A stretch of DNA of 64,000 nt, taken from contig JAUCBJ010009149.1 in assembly GCA_032718475.1 (NCBI GenBank), positions 1-64,000 on the forward strand. The letters run 5' to 3'. The notes beneath the pieces are model-generated. The model ran no database searches. It was given only the letters and a program-made list of their open reading frames with translations, and was not told where the DNA came from. Below, piece by piece: positions 43,851 through 53,166 of the stretch. Source of the DNA: Nemertoderma westbladi. Taxonomy: Eukaryota > Xenacoelomorpha > Nemertodermatida > Nemertodermatidae. Position 1 is the first letter of the stretch. Every line of letters begins with the position of its first letter. The translations under genes and the position numbers were made by a program.

Positions 43851-44306
43851 TTACAAAGTTTGTTGGTTTAATTTATAATAATTAACAAGCCATTTATATA
43901 ATAATATTTCATTGATTTCCACATTATTTGTAAATGCCCTCATTGGATAGATTGTGTGAATACGATTTACCAAATAATAAAGACAGTACAGACCGCATGT
44001 GGTCCTCCGGGGGTCTTGAAATTGTTTGCGTGTAGTACGCCACCTCGCGGAATTTTTCTCAAGCCATTTTTCGATGCATCTATTTGGATATTTTGCTCCA
44101 AACGAGTCAAATACTTCAGCCTCATTATCTCGTATATATATCGCGATCCAATGAATCCCAGGCAGATGCTGTTTATCGGTATTTACTATTAGCCCATAAT
44201 CCCGCCGCTTATTATTATTATCTAATTTAGGTAATTTGTTAGCTGGAAACGCTCCCAAATAGTGACCACCCACTGGAAACATATCAAGGTCCTCTGTAGA
44301 TAACAT
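43851..44306 (-). CDS. Adenain-like cysteine protease of Polinton
   Basis: A 151-codon ORF from ATG 44306. Catalytic residues of the adenovirus-protease/Ulp1 fold are visible in order: His52 in PGIHWIAIYI, Asp67 in EVFDSFG, Gln97 in QFQDPRR and Cys104 in TCGLYCLYYL. Length and spacing fit Polinton maturation proteases. It should cut capsid and core proteins after Gly-Gly-type sites, such as those in the neighbouring 188-residue protein. It lies two bases downstream of the capsid gene and is intact. Confidence 0.92.
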   Translation of the reverse strand: MLSTEDLDMFPVGGHYLGAFPANKLPKLDNNNKRRDYGLIVNTDKQHLPGIHWIAIYIRDNEAEVFDSFGAKYPNRCIEKWLEKNSARWRTTRKQFQDPRRTTCGLYCLYYLVNRIHTIYPMRAFTNNVEINEILLYKWLVNYYKLNQQTL

Positions 44307-44308
44307 AC

Positions 44309-45568
44309 TTAATCGATATGTATTTCTTTCCTGCTATTTAAACTTAATGATTGATCATAAATATTAAAAACGATTACATTTATGGTTTCAACCAACGGTT
44401 CGGCAAATCTTAATTTTAATTGGCCGTTAGTATATATAGAGGGTTGCGGATCTCTAACATAACCATCAGCGGTTAGGTCCCAGGATAGGAGGGGACAATT
44501 ACCTAAGTAGGTTTCATGGTCTATATTATTACCCCCATAACCGTTAATATATGTATTAATGTTTTTCATTAATTGAGTATACTCAAAAATATATGTTCCA
44601 TCTGTAAAATTAGGCTCGTATATTACACCCCCTACTGGAAGACCGTCTACAATCAGTTCCGCGCGTCTAAGGTTAAAATGTTCAAATTTCAATGGATTAC
44701 TAATTAATTCTCCCGAATAAGCGTTATTTGTTATGAAGCCGATAATAACTAATTTGGGTTTTTTACCATCAAATATGTTTGTTTGGGTGTAATTTGTGAT
44801 TTGCGCGGGAATAGTAAATGTAGTCGCCTCTTTCTTTTAGAATTGATATTCAATATCGTAACTCTCTAAACCTTTTAGGTGACTGCTTTCTATTACAGGA
44901 TTAACCTCCATTCTAGGGATTAGAATTTTTATTTCATCTAATTCTAGACGAAGATTTGTCACGGCGTTTGCGTTTGGAGTGATTTTAAAAATAAACGAAT
45001 TTGATACTTTTCTAAAATGCATTCTTAAATCATACCCAGGTTGTATTATTTTAGTTTCAGTATCAAAATCAATCGTCAATCCACTTACAAATTGCATTTG
45101 TTTACTAAAGGCATCGCCAATAGGATGCGTGCCAGCATTAATTTCATTTCCGTGTTCGGATAAAGGCTGTTGAAAACCGCCCGCCCCCAGTAACCCATTT
45201 TTATCCTCGTAAGTTGTAAATAGTAAATTGGATAAGTACGACTTGTATAAATAATGGTTATTGCTATTTTCAACCTGCTTCTCATTAAGGTCTATTTTAA
45301 TATCACTCCACATAGTTTCAGCTGGGTAATTCAGCATATATATATGAGAGTTTTCAAGTTGCCTATCCCAGCGTACTGTACATTTTGTAATTAATAACGC
45401 ATCTTGCAGTTTCGTATAGAATTCATTGGATCTTGGGACAAGGAACGTGACCTCCCTAGATTCAGTTCGGAGATTGGATACTGGATAAATTGTTTCATAA
45501 TGCTTTGCTTTAAATTTAGTCTGTATTGGTTGTGTAGAAAATAAATCTAATTCCTTAATAATTGACAT
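44309..45568 (-). pseudogene. Polinton major capsid protein (double jelly-roll), one in-frame stop
   Basis: ATG 45568 opens 243 codons that end at TAA 44837-44839. The same frame continues without shift for 175 more codons to 44309, so a gene of about 419 codons carries one nonsense codon. The first part shows a strand pattern typical of hexon-like Polinton capsids: DLFSTQPIQTKFKAKHYETI, then VTFLVPRSNEFYTKLQDALL. The second part continues with ERAEL-like and FEYTQLMKNINTY strands. It would form the icosahedral shell. Spacing to the neighbours is two bases on each side. A sequencing error cannot be excluded. Confidence 0.85.
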
Positions 45569-45570
45569 TA

Positions 45571-46137
45571 TTAAAAAATACTTTTTTCGCAGTGTTTCAG
45601 TTTGCCTTTTTTTATATTTCTCTTTTTACTACGTCGATGAGGTATGTTCATAGACATTGGTTGTCTAGTCGGTCGCTTTAAATCTCTATAAACTTTTTCT
45701 ACAACAGATCTGGTTGATGGTTTCATTTTATTTAATGCTTTATTAATAACCGTATTAGCCTGCTGATGTAAGACTCGCTTGCCTTTTGGTATTACGTGTT
45801 GTCTCATAAATTTTGTGGTAAATGGTAAAGCTTTTTGTAACACTTTTTTAGCTAATGGTTTACCAAATTTTTTCAATGTAGATAAAGCATCTGTAAATAT
45901 ACCTTCCCCGTGTTGATTTGTCCTCATACCTCTAGGATAACGTTGAAAACGACGTTGTTTTAAGTTTGGACCAAATGCACCAATTTGTTGACCGTAAGGG
46001 TCAATATATGAACCACCTCGAAAAACAGGAACTTGCGTCGAGCCTCTGGTACTTCTTCCGCCTTTAAAAACAGCAAGGTTAGAGTCTAAACCCCCATATT
46101 GTGGTTTACTGTATCTTTGAAATAAATCGGAATCCAT
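45571..46137 (-). CDS. Polinton basic minor capsid/core protein (pVI/pX-like)
   Basis: A 188-codon ORF from ATG 46137, strongly basic. The N-terminal third is Gly-rich with Gly-Gly pairs at 15-16, 26-27 and 41-42 in VFKGG and VFRGG contexts, plausible cleavage sites for the adenain-like protease. Residues 80-110 (GIFTDALSTLKKFGKPLAKK) look like an amphipathic, membrane-active helix as in adenovirus pVI. The C-terminus is Arg/Lys-rich with a DNA-binding look. Two bases separate it from the capsid gene. Intact. Confidence 0.8.
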   Translation of the reverse strand: MDSDLFQRYSKPQYGGLDSNLAVFKGGRSTRGSTQVPVFRGGSYIDPYGQQIGAFGPNLKQRRFQRYPRGMRTNQHGEGIFTDALSTLKKFGKPLAKKVLQKALPFTTKFMRQHVIPKGKRVLHQQANTVINKALNKMKPSTRSVVEKVYRDLKRPTRQPMSMNIPHRRSKKRNIKKGKLKHCEKSIF

Positions 46138-46138
46138 T

Positions 46139-46984
46139 TTAATTTATTTTTTTAAAGTGTAAGGTAATACAAGTTGTCCCGTATTCAAAATTCAAATCTT
46201 TTCCTTGTTTGTCTGTTATTTCAATATGAATGTATGTTATCTTATATGATTTTTTTACTGGGATATAATGAATTGTATCCTTGGCAAATTCTTTATTTAT
46301 TACACTACCATATTTCACGTCATCAGGTATTGCCACGCGACGAAGTAAAGCTAAGCCAAAATCGTTAATATATTGATTTTCAATTATATTAGTAGTCACG
46401 TACATGTTCGACTTAGGTTCTGGAATAGAGTTGGGTGGTTGGGGGCATAAAAATACCATCTGGAAAGTTTTTTCTTCATTTCCGATAACCTTTATTAAAT
46501 AACCCTTTATATTATTTTTCGTCTTCAAAATAATTTTAAAATTTGGATTTAAATTCGCACCGAGATTATTTTCAGTAATTCCAAAATAATAGGCTAATTG
46601 TTGACCTATAAATAACTCTCGCACCGCTTTCCCTAAAATAAATTGCAATCTATTTTGCTGAGTATTTTCAACTATTTGTAATTTATCTTTCAACGCCCCT
46701 GTGTTAAAATAATCTATAATGTCATTGATACTGTAGAACAAACCGGATGGAAGTGTATCCTCAAAAATTTTTTTCCCTTTTTTTAATAAAATAACATTCT
46801 CTACATTGTTATATATGGATGGCAACGTTGCTAAGTAAAATATACTTTTTATACCTACCACCCAGTTTTCGTTTGGGTTTATAGGTAAGGCTCTATGTAA
46901 GTTGATCTGATAATTACTAGCGCTATTGCGGGGAAAATCAATTGGGCAGGAGTTACTCGGCAGCCTTACGTAGAATTCATCCAT
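46139..46984 (-). CDS. Polinton penton-like structural protein B
   Basis: I choose ATG 46984 (MDEFYVRLPSNSCPIDFP). The frame opens nine bases upstream with a GTG that overlaps the preceding gene. The protein has about 281 residues. The beginning (LPSNS, FPRN, then ENWVVGIKSIFY) and the end (NKYVTTNIIENQ-like, YGSVINKEF, then EYGTTCITLHFKK) follow the pattern of a common Polinton virion protein family thought to include the penton or vertex proteins. It overlaps the upstream paralogue by eight bases and ends one base before the basic minor capsid gene. Confidence 0.7.
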   Translation of the reverse strand: MDEFYVRLPSNSCPIDFPRNSASNYQINLHRALPINPNENWVVGIKSIFYLATLPSIYNNVENVILLKKGKKIFEDTLPSGLFYSINDIIDYFNTGALKDKLQIVENTQQNRLQFILGKAVRELFIGQQLAYYFGITENNLGANLNPNFKIILKTKNNIKGYLIKVIGNEEKTFQMVFLCPQPPNSIPEPKSNMYVTTNIIENQYINDFGLALLRRVAIPDDVKYGSVINKEFAKDTIHYIPVKKSYKITYIHIEITDKQGKDLNFEYGTTCITLHFKKIN

Positions 46985-47849
46985 CACCACCACCCCGTAT
47001 TAACTTAAGTGTTATAACAGTGCGACCTCCGCTGAAGTTAATTAATTGGCCTTGGCCGTCACGTAAAGTAATTAATATTGTTTTTAGTTTTTTATTCAAC
47101 AATGGGAAATAGCAAATGCTCTCGTATTCGTGATTAATATATTTTCGATTTAATTGCGTTAAAGGGCAGGTTCTTAAGAGCGGAGCTAAAGCGTCGCCAA
47201 CAAATGAGCTCTTAATAATATCTGTGTATATGAAAATTGTGTCTTTAGTACGTGTTATATTTGTGGGAGCTGGAAAATCTAAAATGCCAATTTCCGAAAT
47301 TTTTGGTCCACTATAATTTAAAATTAATATCGGTTGTTCTTTATTGCTTAATTCATCTACTGTAGTGGTACTGTATATATCCCAATTCGGAATATCTGGA
47401 TGATTCCGATCCAATAACGGATTTAAGCCTAGAATTTGTATTAAATCGCCACGTAGACTTAATTGTATTTTTTTCAACTTTTTAGGAAATTTAAATTTAA
47501 TTCTAGAATTATTTGTATTAAAAATGAATTCGAAATCTCTATATTTCGCTTCAGAATTAAACAGTTTATTTATATCATCAATAATCACTCGAATAGAGTT
47601 ATGCATACCAGGAAATAAACTATATAATTTGGCATCTTTTGCATCTACCCCGATTGACAGCGAAATTTGAGTTTGCAGCGTAATATTACTGTATGTTGCT
47701 TGATATTGAAGTTCGGCAAGTCCAACTTTGGCATTTGGACCAATATATAATTCTTCGGCTAAATCAACAGTAAACTCACTAGGATTATTATTGGGATAAG
47801 TGTTCAATGAGCTATCTGAAAGTAGAGTGATATATGTATCTGTGGCCAT
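46977..47849 (-). CDS. Polinton penton-like structural protein A
   Basis: A 290-codon ORF from ATG 47849, preceded by an AAT repeat. It has the same plan as protein B: TYITLLSDSSLNTYPNNNPS, then AKVGLAELQYQ, a central IFIYTDIIKSSFVGDALAPL and a C-terminal GGRTVITLKLIRGG. The two are adjacent diverged paralogues with the same overall strand order. By analogy with adenovirus-like capsids they could form the vertices or their spikes. It is the first gene of the minus-strand virion cassette, which reads on to 43217 with gaps of no more than 31 bp. Confidence 0.7.
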   Translation of the reverse strand: MATDTYITLLSDSSLNTYPNNNPSEFTVDLAEELYIGPNAKVGLAELQYQATYSNITLQTQISLSIGVDAKDAKLYSLFPGMHNSIRVIIDDINKLFNSEAKYRDFEFIFNTNNSRIKFKFPKKLKKIQLSLRGDLIQILGLNPLLDRNHPDIPNWDIYSTTTVDELSNKEQPILILNYSGPKISEIGILDFPAPTNITRTKDTIFIYTDIIKSSFVGDALAPLLRTCPLTQLNRKYINHEYESICYFPLLNKKLKTILITLRDGQGQLINFSGGRTVITLKLIRGGGDG

Positions 47850-48095
47850 TATTATTATTATTTAAGCTCGCTCTCTCTACTTGACTCCTTTGTACATACA
47901 GTATAATGTTAAATTATAGACATCTGTGACCACGTTCATCGCCGCATCTTCTACAGTATATGCGAGGGATCAATATTTTACTGGCTTTATTTAAAGCGGA
48001 TGAACTATATAGTATAGTAATATCATTCGAGTTAATATTGATTAATTACGGTCATATGCGACCAAAATGAATTAATATACAGTATAAACCTAAGC

Positions 48096-48680
48096 TTATT
48101 GAATATGCTGTACCCAGGACTGTTTCTTGGATCCGATGAATCGGACTAAATATTCTTTCTTCCCATTGCGTACACGTTCTTTAAGTTTGCCAATATTTTT
48201 TTTGTCAATTGCTAGATAAATATTACTATTCGGGTGGACCTTTTGGAGTTCGTGAGAATAAAATGAGCCCTTTATTATAGCTCCGGTGCTGTCCTTAATA
48301 TCGAACATTACCGCTGGTACTCTATCCAACCTGACCCGATGAATAATAAATAATTCACGTGTCCATTGTTCTCGATAGCCTTTAGCAAAAGCAGTACGAG
48401 CAATAGATAATCGTACTGTATCTCCAACTTTAAATTTTATTTTCTTGTGATTTATCTGTCTATATTTCCCATATAATCTATTCATTAATTCAGTTTCATT
48501 AAATTTATTAACTTCAATAGGTGTCATTTGTATTGTTCTATGATACGACCTATTATAAGCCAAGATAAGCTTAGGTAAAATTTTTATCTAAATATTATTT
48601 CCCCTTTGCGTGAAAATTTTGAACATCTTTGTTTTTAAGGTTCTGTTAAATCTCTCGACAATAGCCGCCTTATTCACAGA
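48096..48680 (-). pseudogene. Polinton integrase, C-terminal part
   Basis: On the minus strand the catalytic-Glu motif KAAIVERFNRTLK is readable near 48670-48630. It is followed by an in-frame TAG (about 48585) and then an open frame to 48096 with LAYNRSYHRTIQMTPIE, an SH3-like stretch and a chromodomain-like end (KERVRNGKKEYLVRFIGSKK). It is separated from the N-terminal half at 50488-50997 by a LINE insertion. Confidence 0.85.
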
Positions 48681-48689
48681 ATAGTTAGT

Positions 48690-50480
48690 TAGGTAGCGCC
48701 TGGAGCGCCGTTTATTTTCGTATACTAGGTTTCATATAACTTCAATACCTTAGTTATGTAACTGCACAAATCAAGTAGGTTGTTGTTATATAATAATGCA
48801 TCAAGGTTATCAAAATTCATATTGGGGTAACTAGAACGCAAAGGTGTAGATAGTGGTCAACAAATAAGAACATGTTTTTCATCTTGAATAGAAATATTAT
48901 TACAGACACATACGCGCTCGGGAGAGGGCGTCCGTGTCCAACGTCCAGTTTCAATTCTGAGTTTGTGACTCATTAAACGGATACGTGTAAAAGCAACTCT
49001 TAAGTAATCAGGAATATATGGCTTACTTACACAATATATCGGGTGCACGGACATACCTTTATTCAAAATAGTTCGATATGTATAAAATTTCGTACATTTA
49101 TCCGGTTTATTAAAATACGGCTAGACACTGCATCTAGGCCACTCGATTTGTCTACATGAGTAAGCAACCTATAACCTGGACTATTAGCAGCCCTGCACAA
49201 CTCCAACGCCTGTCTGAAGGGGGTGTCAATGTCGTACGTCATCGCTTTGGAGTAGAACCGCTGCCTGGATCTATGAATCCGATGTATTATGGGGGGGAGA
49301 CCAACTTCTATCAAACACGGATCAGTTGGTGTCTGATCTCTGACGCCCAAAAGGGACTTTACCATACGGTGATAATATTTGTCAACTACTTTCACGTTGT
49401 TTGTGAGCCAACCCTCTGACGCATACAGCAATGACGACATAACCCCAGCTTCAAGCACACGTTTCTTTAAAATAAATGGCATTGAAGAGTTTACAGTACA
49501 AAATATTATGAATTTATTCGTTGTTTCTTCAAACTTACGTTCTAATAATTTAAACACAGATGACATCTTGCCATCTTCTGTAAATAGGCTCCCTAGATAC
49601 ACATAACTAGTACAGTGTTCTACAATAATATCGTTACAATGTAAAGGTAATTTATCGTCCGTTGACCCGTTGACTACAAAAAACTTAGTTTTCTTTTTAT
49701 TTATTACCATCCCAGATATGCTACAAAACTCACACAACGCAAAGTACTTTTTATTTAAATTCTCACGACTAGTTGCCAAAAGCACCGTATCGTCCATTAG
49801 AAGTAGGATATTTATTGCACCAATGAAACCATCGCGATCTATTACATTTTTTACCATTGTGACTAATCGATTTAAGTAAATACAAAAAAGAATACAACTG
49901 GTTGGTGCGCCCTGGCGCACTCCAATAGAAACGAAAATTATTGCTGATTTTAATATACTCCTAGTACAACGATATATTGCCTGAATCGCTAGCAACATAA
50001 CCCTACCACAACCAAGACACTTTAAGTATTGAACCATTGCATCCCTCGGCACTCGGTGATAAGCTTTGCTAAAATCTACAAAAAGTAGAAAAAGTTTTAC
50101 TTTCTTGAACAGAGCTAAATCAATCAGCAGCCTCAAAGTTAGAATCTGCTCGATATAACCTCTGTTCTTTAACCCCCCTGCTTGACATTTATCTATATTA
50201 CACCACCTAAGAAGTCTAGAGTTCAATAATAAATCATATAATTTACCCAGTGAATCCATAATTGAAATCCCTCTATAATTGTCGCAAGAAGATCTACTAC
50301 CTGATTTGAAAAGGACCACCAGTTTACTGATAACCCATGAGCTAGGATAACATATATTCTGAAAAACAATGTTAAAAATTGATAGCAATAGCAAAAGCCA
50401 TTGACCCGGTAAAGCGGTGAGTATCCCCAGTCCAATTCCTATATAACCTTTATTAATTATTAATTAATAAAAATTAATTA
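48690..50480 (-). mobile_element. 5'-truncated LINE inserted in the Polinton integrase
   Basis: The RT frame (49063-50394, minus) reads CDNYRGISIMDSLGKLYD, FVDFSKAYHRVPR and VRQGAPTSCILFCIYLN. The usual YADD box appears as LMDD. It continues after a frameshift into a C-terminal piece (48857-49066) with RLMSHKLRIETGRW and a CX-rich end (CVCNN, EKHVLIC). There is no endonuclease domain, so it is 5'-truncated, as usual for LINEs. A poly-A tail and target duplication are not obvious, and edges are approximate. The clade is not determined. Confidence 0.85.
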
Positions 50481-50487
50481 ATTAAAA

Positions 50488-50997
50488 TTAATACATTACG
50501 TAATACTGTATACCTAACGTATCTAAATATTTCCTTACAGATTTATTTAGAAACTCAGAACCTTGATCCGTGGCGATTCTGTTTGGTTTTCCTTTCTGGA
50601 ATATTTTTTGCAATATACTAATAATTTCAACACCCTTTTTTGTTTTCATAGCATAGCCAAAAGCAAGCCGACTGAAGGCATCAATGCACGTTAATATATA
50701 GATATAATTATTGTTTTGCGATTTATATTGCTGCATATCCACCAGATCTATCATATATATATCTTCTATGCCTCCCGTAAATATTTTAGATGTTGGATAA
50801 TGTTGTCTACGTGGAGCGTGAAGGGAGTATGTCTTTTGTCCGCTCAACCATTTATGGGCTTGCACTGGTTTGATGTTTGCAGCTTTTGCTAATTTTGCAA
50901 CACTTGCAAAACCCGCAGGGGATGAAGGATCTAAATAAATTCTTGACAGTTTTTTGTCTAAGCTTCGGCTTAAAATCGGTTTCATCTTGCGTGGCAT
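50488..50997 (-). pseudogene. Polinton integrase, N-terminal part with DDE residues
   Basis: I choose ATG 50997 (MPRKMKPILS); an in-frame GTG at 51012 is possible. The text follows Polinton integrases: YLDPSSPAGFASVAKLAKAA, AHKWLSGQKTYSLHAPRR, the first Asp in YMIDLVDMQQY (about 50740) and the second in IATDQGSEFLN (about 50565). After LDTLGIQYYV the frame runs into the LINE and stops at 50488. The enzyme joins the element's ends to the target, making the 6-bp duplication. Confidence 0.92.
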
Positions 50998-51048
50998 CTT
51001 TTCGGCAACCACAAGTAATATGTATATTCAAATCTCTTATAAAGGGCA

Positions 51049-51219
51049 TCACCGTAAGAACAACTGAAATTTTTTAATTATTTTCTTCGAAGTTGATGTT
51101 TTAAAGGGTTTTCTTTTTGTAGTATTTACTCTAGGTATATCTTGTGGTTTTAAATCAGCAGCTAACGGTTTACTCGATACTAAATATAATTTTCTAAATG
51201 TTACTCCTGTTTTAACCAT
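51049..51219 (-). CDS. Small basic Polinton protein (56 residues)
   Basis: ATG 51219, preceded by an AAT repeat, to TGA 51049. The product is Lys/Arg-rich (MVKTGVTFRKLYLV, then a TTKRKPFKTSTSKK-type middle) without a known domain. It sits in a tight gap between the integrase and the hydrophobic-tailed protein. It may be a DNA-condensing core peptide or a terminal/primer protein candidate. Both are guesses. Confidence 0.5.
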   Translation of the reverse strand: MVKTGVTFRKLYLVSSKPLAADLKPQDIPRVNTTKRKPFKTSTSKKIIKKFQLFLR

Positions 51220-51227
51220 TATTATTA

Positions 51228-51611
51228 TTACCGCCCACGGTTAATATTTTTCGCAATAGCAGCCCCAGCGGCAGCGGCACCGGCACTCGCGGCTAGTTTA
51301 GCACCAATGCCGAGTAAGGGTATTAGAAACGGTAGTATGCCTCCAGATTGATTGCTTAACTTTTTTCTGTAACTTGATATATTTTTTGTCTTACGGTTGA
51401 GTGATTTCAATACCTTCTTATAGCGGCGAATATTTCTAAATGAATGAGGGGTCAATTGTACATTACCTTTTAGAACATTTAATGCAGTATTTACAATGAG
51501 CCGTATTAATTCGTTACTGGCGGTATGGTTAATAAAATAAGTTCTTTGTTGAGGGGTAGCGCTGCGTAGAAATTCCAGTTCGTTACGATATTTCTGCACA
51601 AGTCTATTCAT
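51228..51611 (-). CDS. Polinton small structural protein with GG site and hydrophobic tail
   Basis: A 127-codon ORF from ATG 51611. A helical N-terminal half (FLRSATPQQRTYFINHTASN, then LNVLKGNVQLTPHSFRNI) leads to a basic stretch, a Gly-Gly pair (SNQSGGILPF) and a hydrophobic Ala/Gly-rich tail (LIPLLGIGAKLAASAGAAAA). This layout is common in small proteins of metazoan Polintons next to the ATPase. The tail could be released by the adenain-like protease and act on membranes, as an inference. Intact. Confidence 0.7.
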   Translation of the reverse strand: MNRLVQKYRNELEFLRSATPQQRTYFINHTASNELIRLIVNTALNVLKGNVQLTPHSFRNIRRYKKVLKSLNRKTKNISSYRKKLSNQSGGILPFLIPLLGIGAKLAASAGAAAAGAAIAKNINRGR

Positions 51612-51648
51612 TGTTGCAACATTATTGAAAATTGTTACAAAATATTAA

Positions 51649-52329
51649 TTATTTATCATTATTATTATTATTATTTTCGCTACGTTTATAGTCAGTGTAA
51701 TTTTTAATGTAACAATTATGATTACGAAATATATCAGATCTAAATCTTAAATGTTCGGGTGTTTCCTGTCGTAAATCAATTAAGAAATGTGAAAATGGCT
51801 CAATTGTCGCATCTTGATAGGAATCAACTAAAAATTTGGTCTGCCCTGGTAACATCTGCTTCGCGAAATTTAAAACCGATAGACTGTCTCTCGGATTTTT
51901 CATTAATACTAAAGTATGGCTATTAATTGATCTTGTGCGGTTATGCTTCCCACCGTAAAACATGTTTTGCGTTATAAAACAAATAAATATATTGGAATGA
52001 TGAGCTACCTTAGTAAACAATACAGTTAATGCTGTACTGGACTCAGTTTCTGTTAACAAATCATCTATAATTAATAAATCTCGACTATTGACTAATCTAT
52101 CTATATTTTCAGGCAAACCTTTGTAAAGGTGAGTAATACCGGGAATAGTCGGGGGATTGCTCCCGTAACAATACAATACTCGCAAAGGGGCTTCGTTGAA
52201 GCAGCCATTCTTGTGTTTAATTAAATTCCCCACAAAGGTTGACTTTCCGGAACCAGATGGCCCTGAAATTATCATACTTGTGCCCATTTGAAAGTTTAAA
52301 TTATATGGGCCTGAATTAAAGTCAGCCAT
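51649..52329 (-). CDS. Polinton genome-packaging ATPase (FtsK/HerA type)
   Basis: A 226-codon ORF from ATG 52329, preceded by an AAT repeat. Walker A GPSGSGKST at residues 23-31, Walker B LLIIDD at 85-90 and a sensor-like FICFITQN near 115-122 fit the A32/FtsK-HerA packaging ATPases of Polintons and related viruses. It would pump DNA into the capsid. The C-terminus has an Asn run from an AAT repeat, just above the stop. Intact. Confidence 0.93.
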   Translation of the reverse strand: MADFNSGPYNLNFQMGTSMIISGPSGSGKSTFVGNLIKHKNGCFNEAPLRVLYCYGSNPPTIPGITHLYKGLPENIDRLVNSRDLLIIDDLLTETESSTALTVLFTKVAHHSNIFICFITQNMFYGGKHNRTRSINSHTLVLMKNPRDSLSVLNFAKQMLPGQTKFLVDSYQDATIEPFSHFLIDLRQETPEHLRFRSDIFRNHNCYIKNYTDYKRSENNNNNNDK

Positions 52330-52650
52330 TTATTATTATTATTAAGATATATCAACAATACAATATAATATAATATCAATATCAATATCAATAAACCAAC
52401 ACCATTACTATGTATATAACAATAATTGATGCAACTACAATATTAGAGTACTGTATATTTAATTAACATATGACACAACTACAGTATGTGACGCTCGCTG
52501 CAACAAAAGGTGCTATTTCCAATTATAGTATAGACTGATGTAATTTCAAGCATGGTGAGCATCTTTATACGCGAAATAATGATAGGTAACATCGGCGGTT
52601 TGGAAATCACTTCCCGAGAATTTCGCGCTTATGATTTTTTATGTTCGCTG
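52330..52650. other. Spacer between ATPase and RING genes
   Basis: About 320 bp of AT-rich sequence with AATAAT and ATATC repeats. It likely carries the ATPase promoter, but no clear TATA box is placed. Confidence 0.4.
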
Positions 52651-52998
52651 CTAAAAAAAATAAGGAATATAGTAGCAACAGCGTCGTACTACGTTTCTAT
52701 AAAAAATATTCTCCAATATTGTAAATAAATCTCCGGGATCATTACTTTTCGCAGAAATATAAGTTATATTGCAAAGCTCTTTCCAATAAAAGGGTTGGTA
52801 TCTTGCCAACTTTATATTAAACTTAGATATGGGTGCGCGACAAATAGGACAAATTTTAGAACAATAATTATTCATTTCGGAATATTGTACAATACATTGT
52901 ATGCAAGTTGCATGTTTATTTTCACATTTATAATAATCTCGATGTTGTTGCAATAACTTAGAATAGCAACCTGGACATTTTTCATTTAAAATATCCAT
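52651..52998 (-). CDS. RING-finger protein in Polinton
   Basis: A 115-codon ORF from ATG 52998. Cys8, Cys11, Cys25, His29, Cys32, Cys35, Cys50 and Cys53 give a full C3HC4 RING spacing (CX2C, X13, CX3H, X2, CX2C, X14, CPIC). The remaining half has no known domain and ends in an aromatic Cys-rich tail. RING domains recruit ubiquitin-conjugating enzymes, so this may be an E3 ligase that acts on host or element proteins. Its target is unknown. It is an accessory gene and not one of the Polinton hallmark genes. Intact. Confidence 0.8.
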   Translation of the reverse strand: MDILNEKCPGCYSKLLQQHRDYYKCENKHATCIQCIVQYSEMNNYCSKICPICRAPISKFNIKLARYQPFYWKELCNITYISAKSNDPGDLFTILENIFYRNVVRRCCYYIPYFF

Positions 52999-53166
52999 TT
53001 TCCAAATTTTAAAGTAAATTGAAAATAATTACCACAATACACAACAACAACAACAACAAACAAAACTGTTATACTGTATATACAAATACTACTACAATTT
53101 TCGATTATTTAAAAATAGTAAAATTTTATATATAATCATAAAATATTTATAATATAGGGGGAAAAG

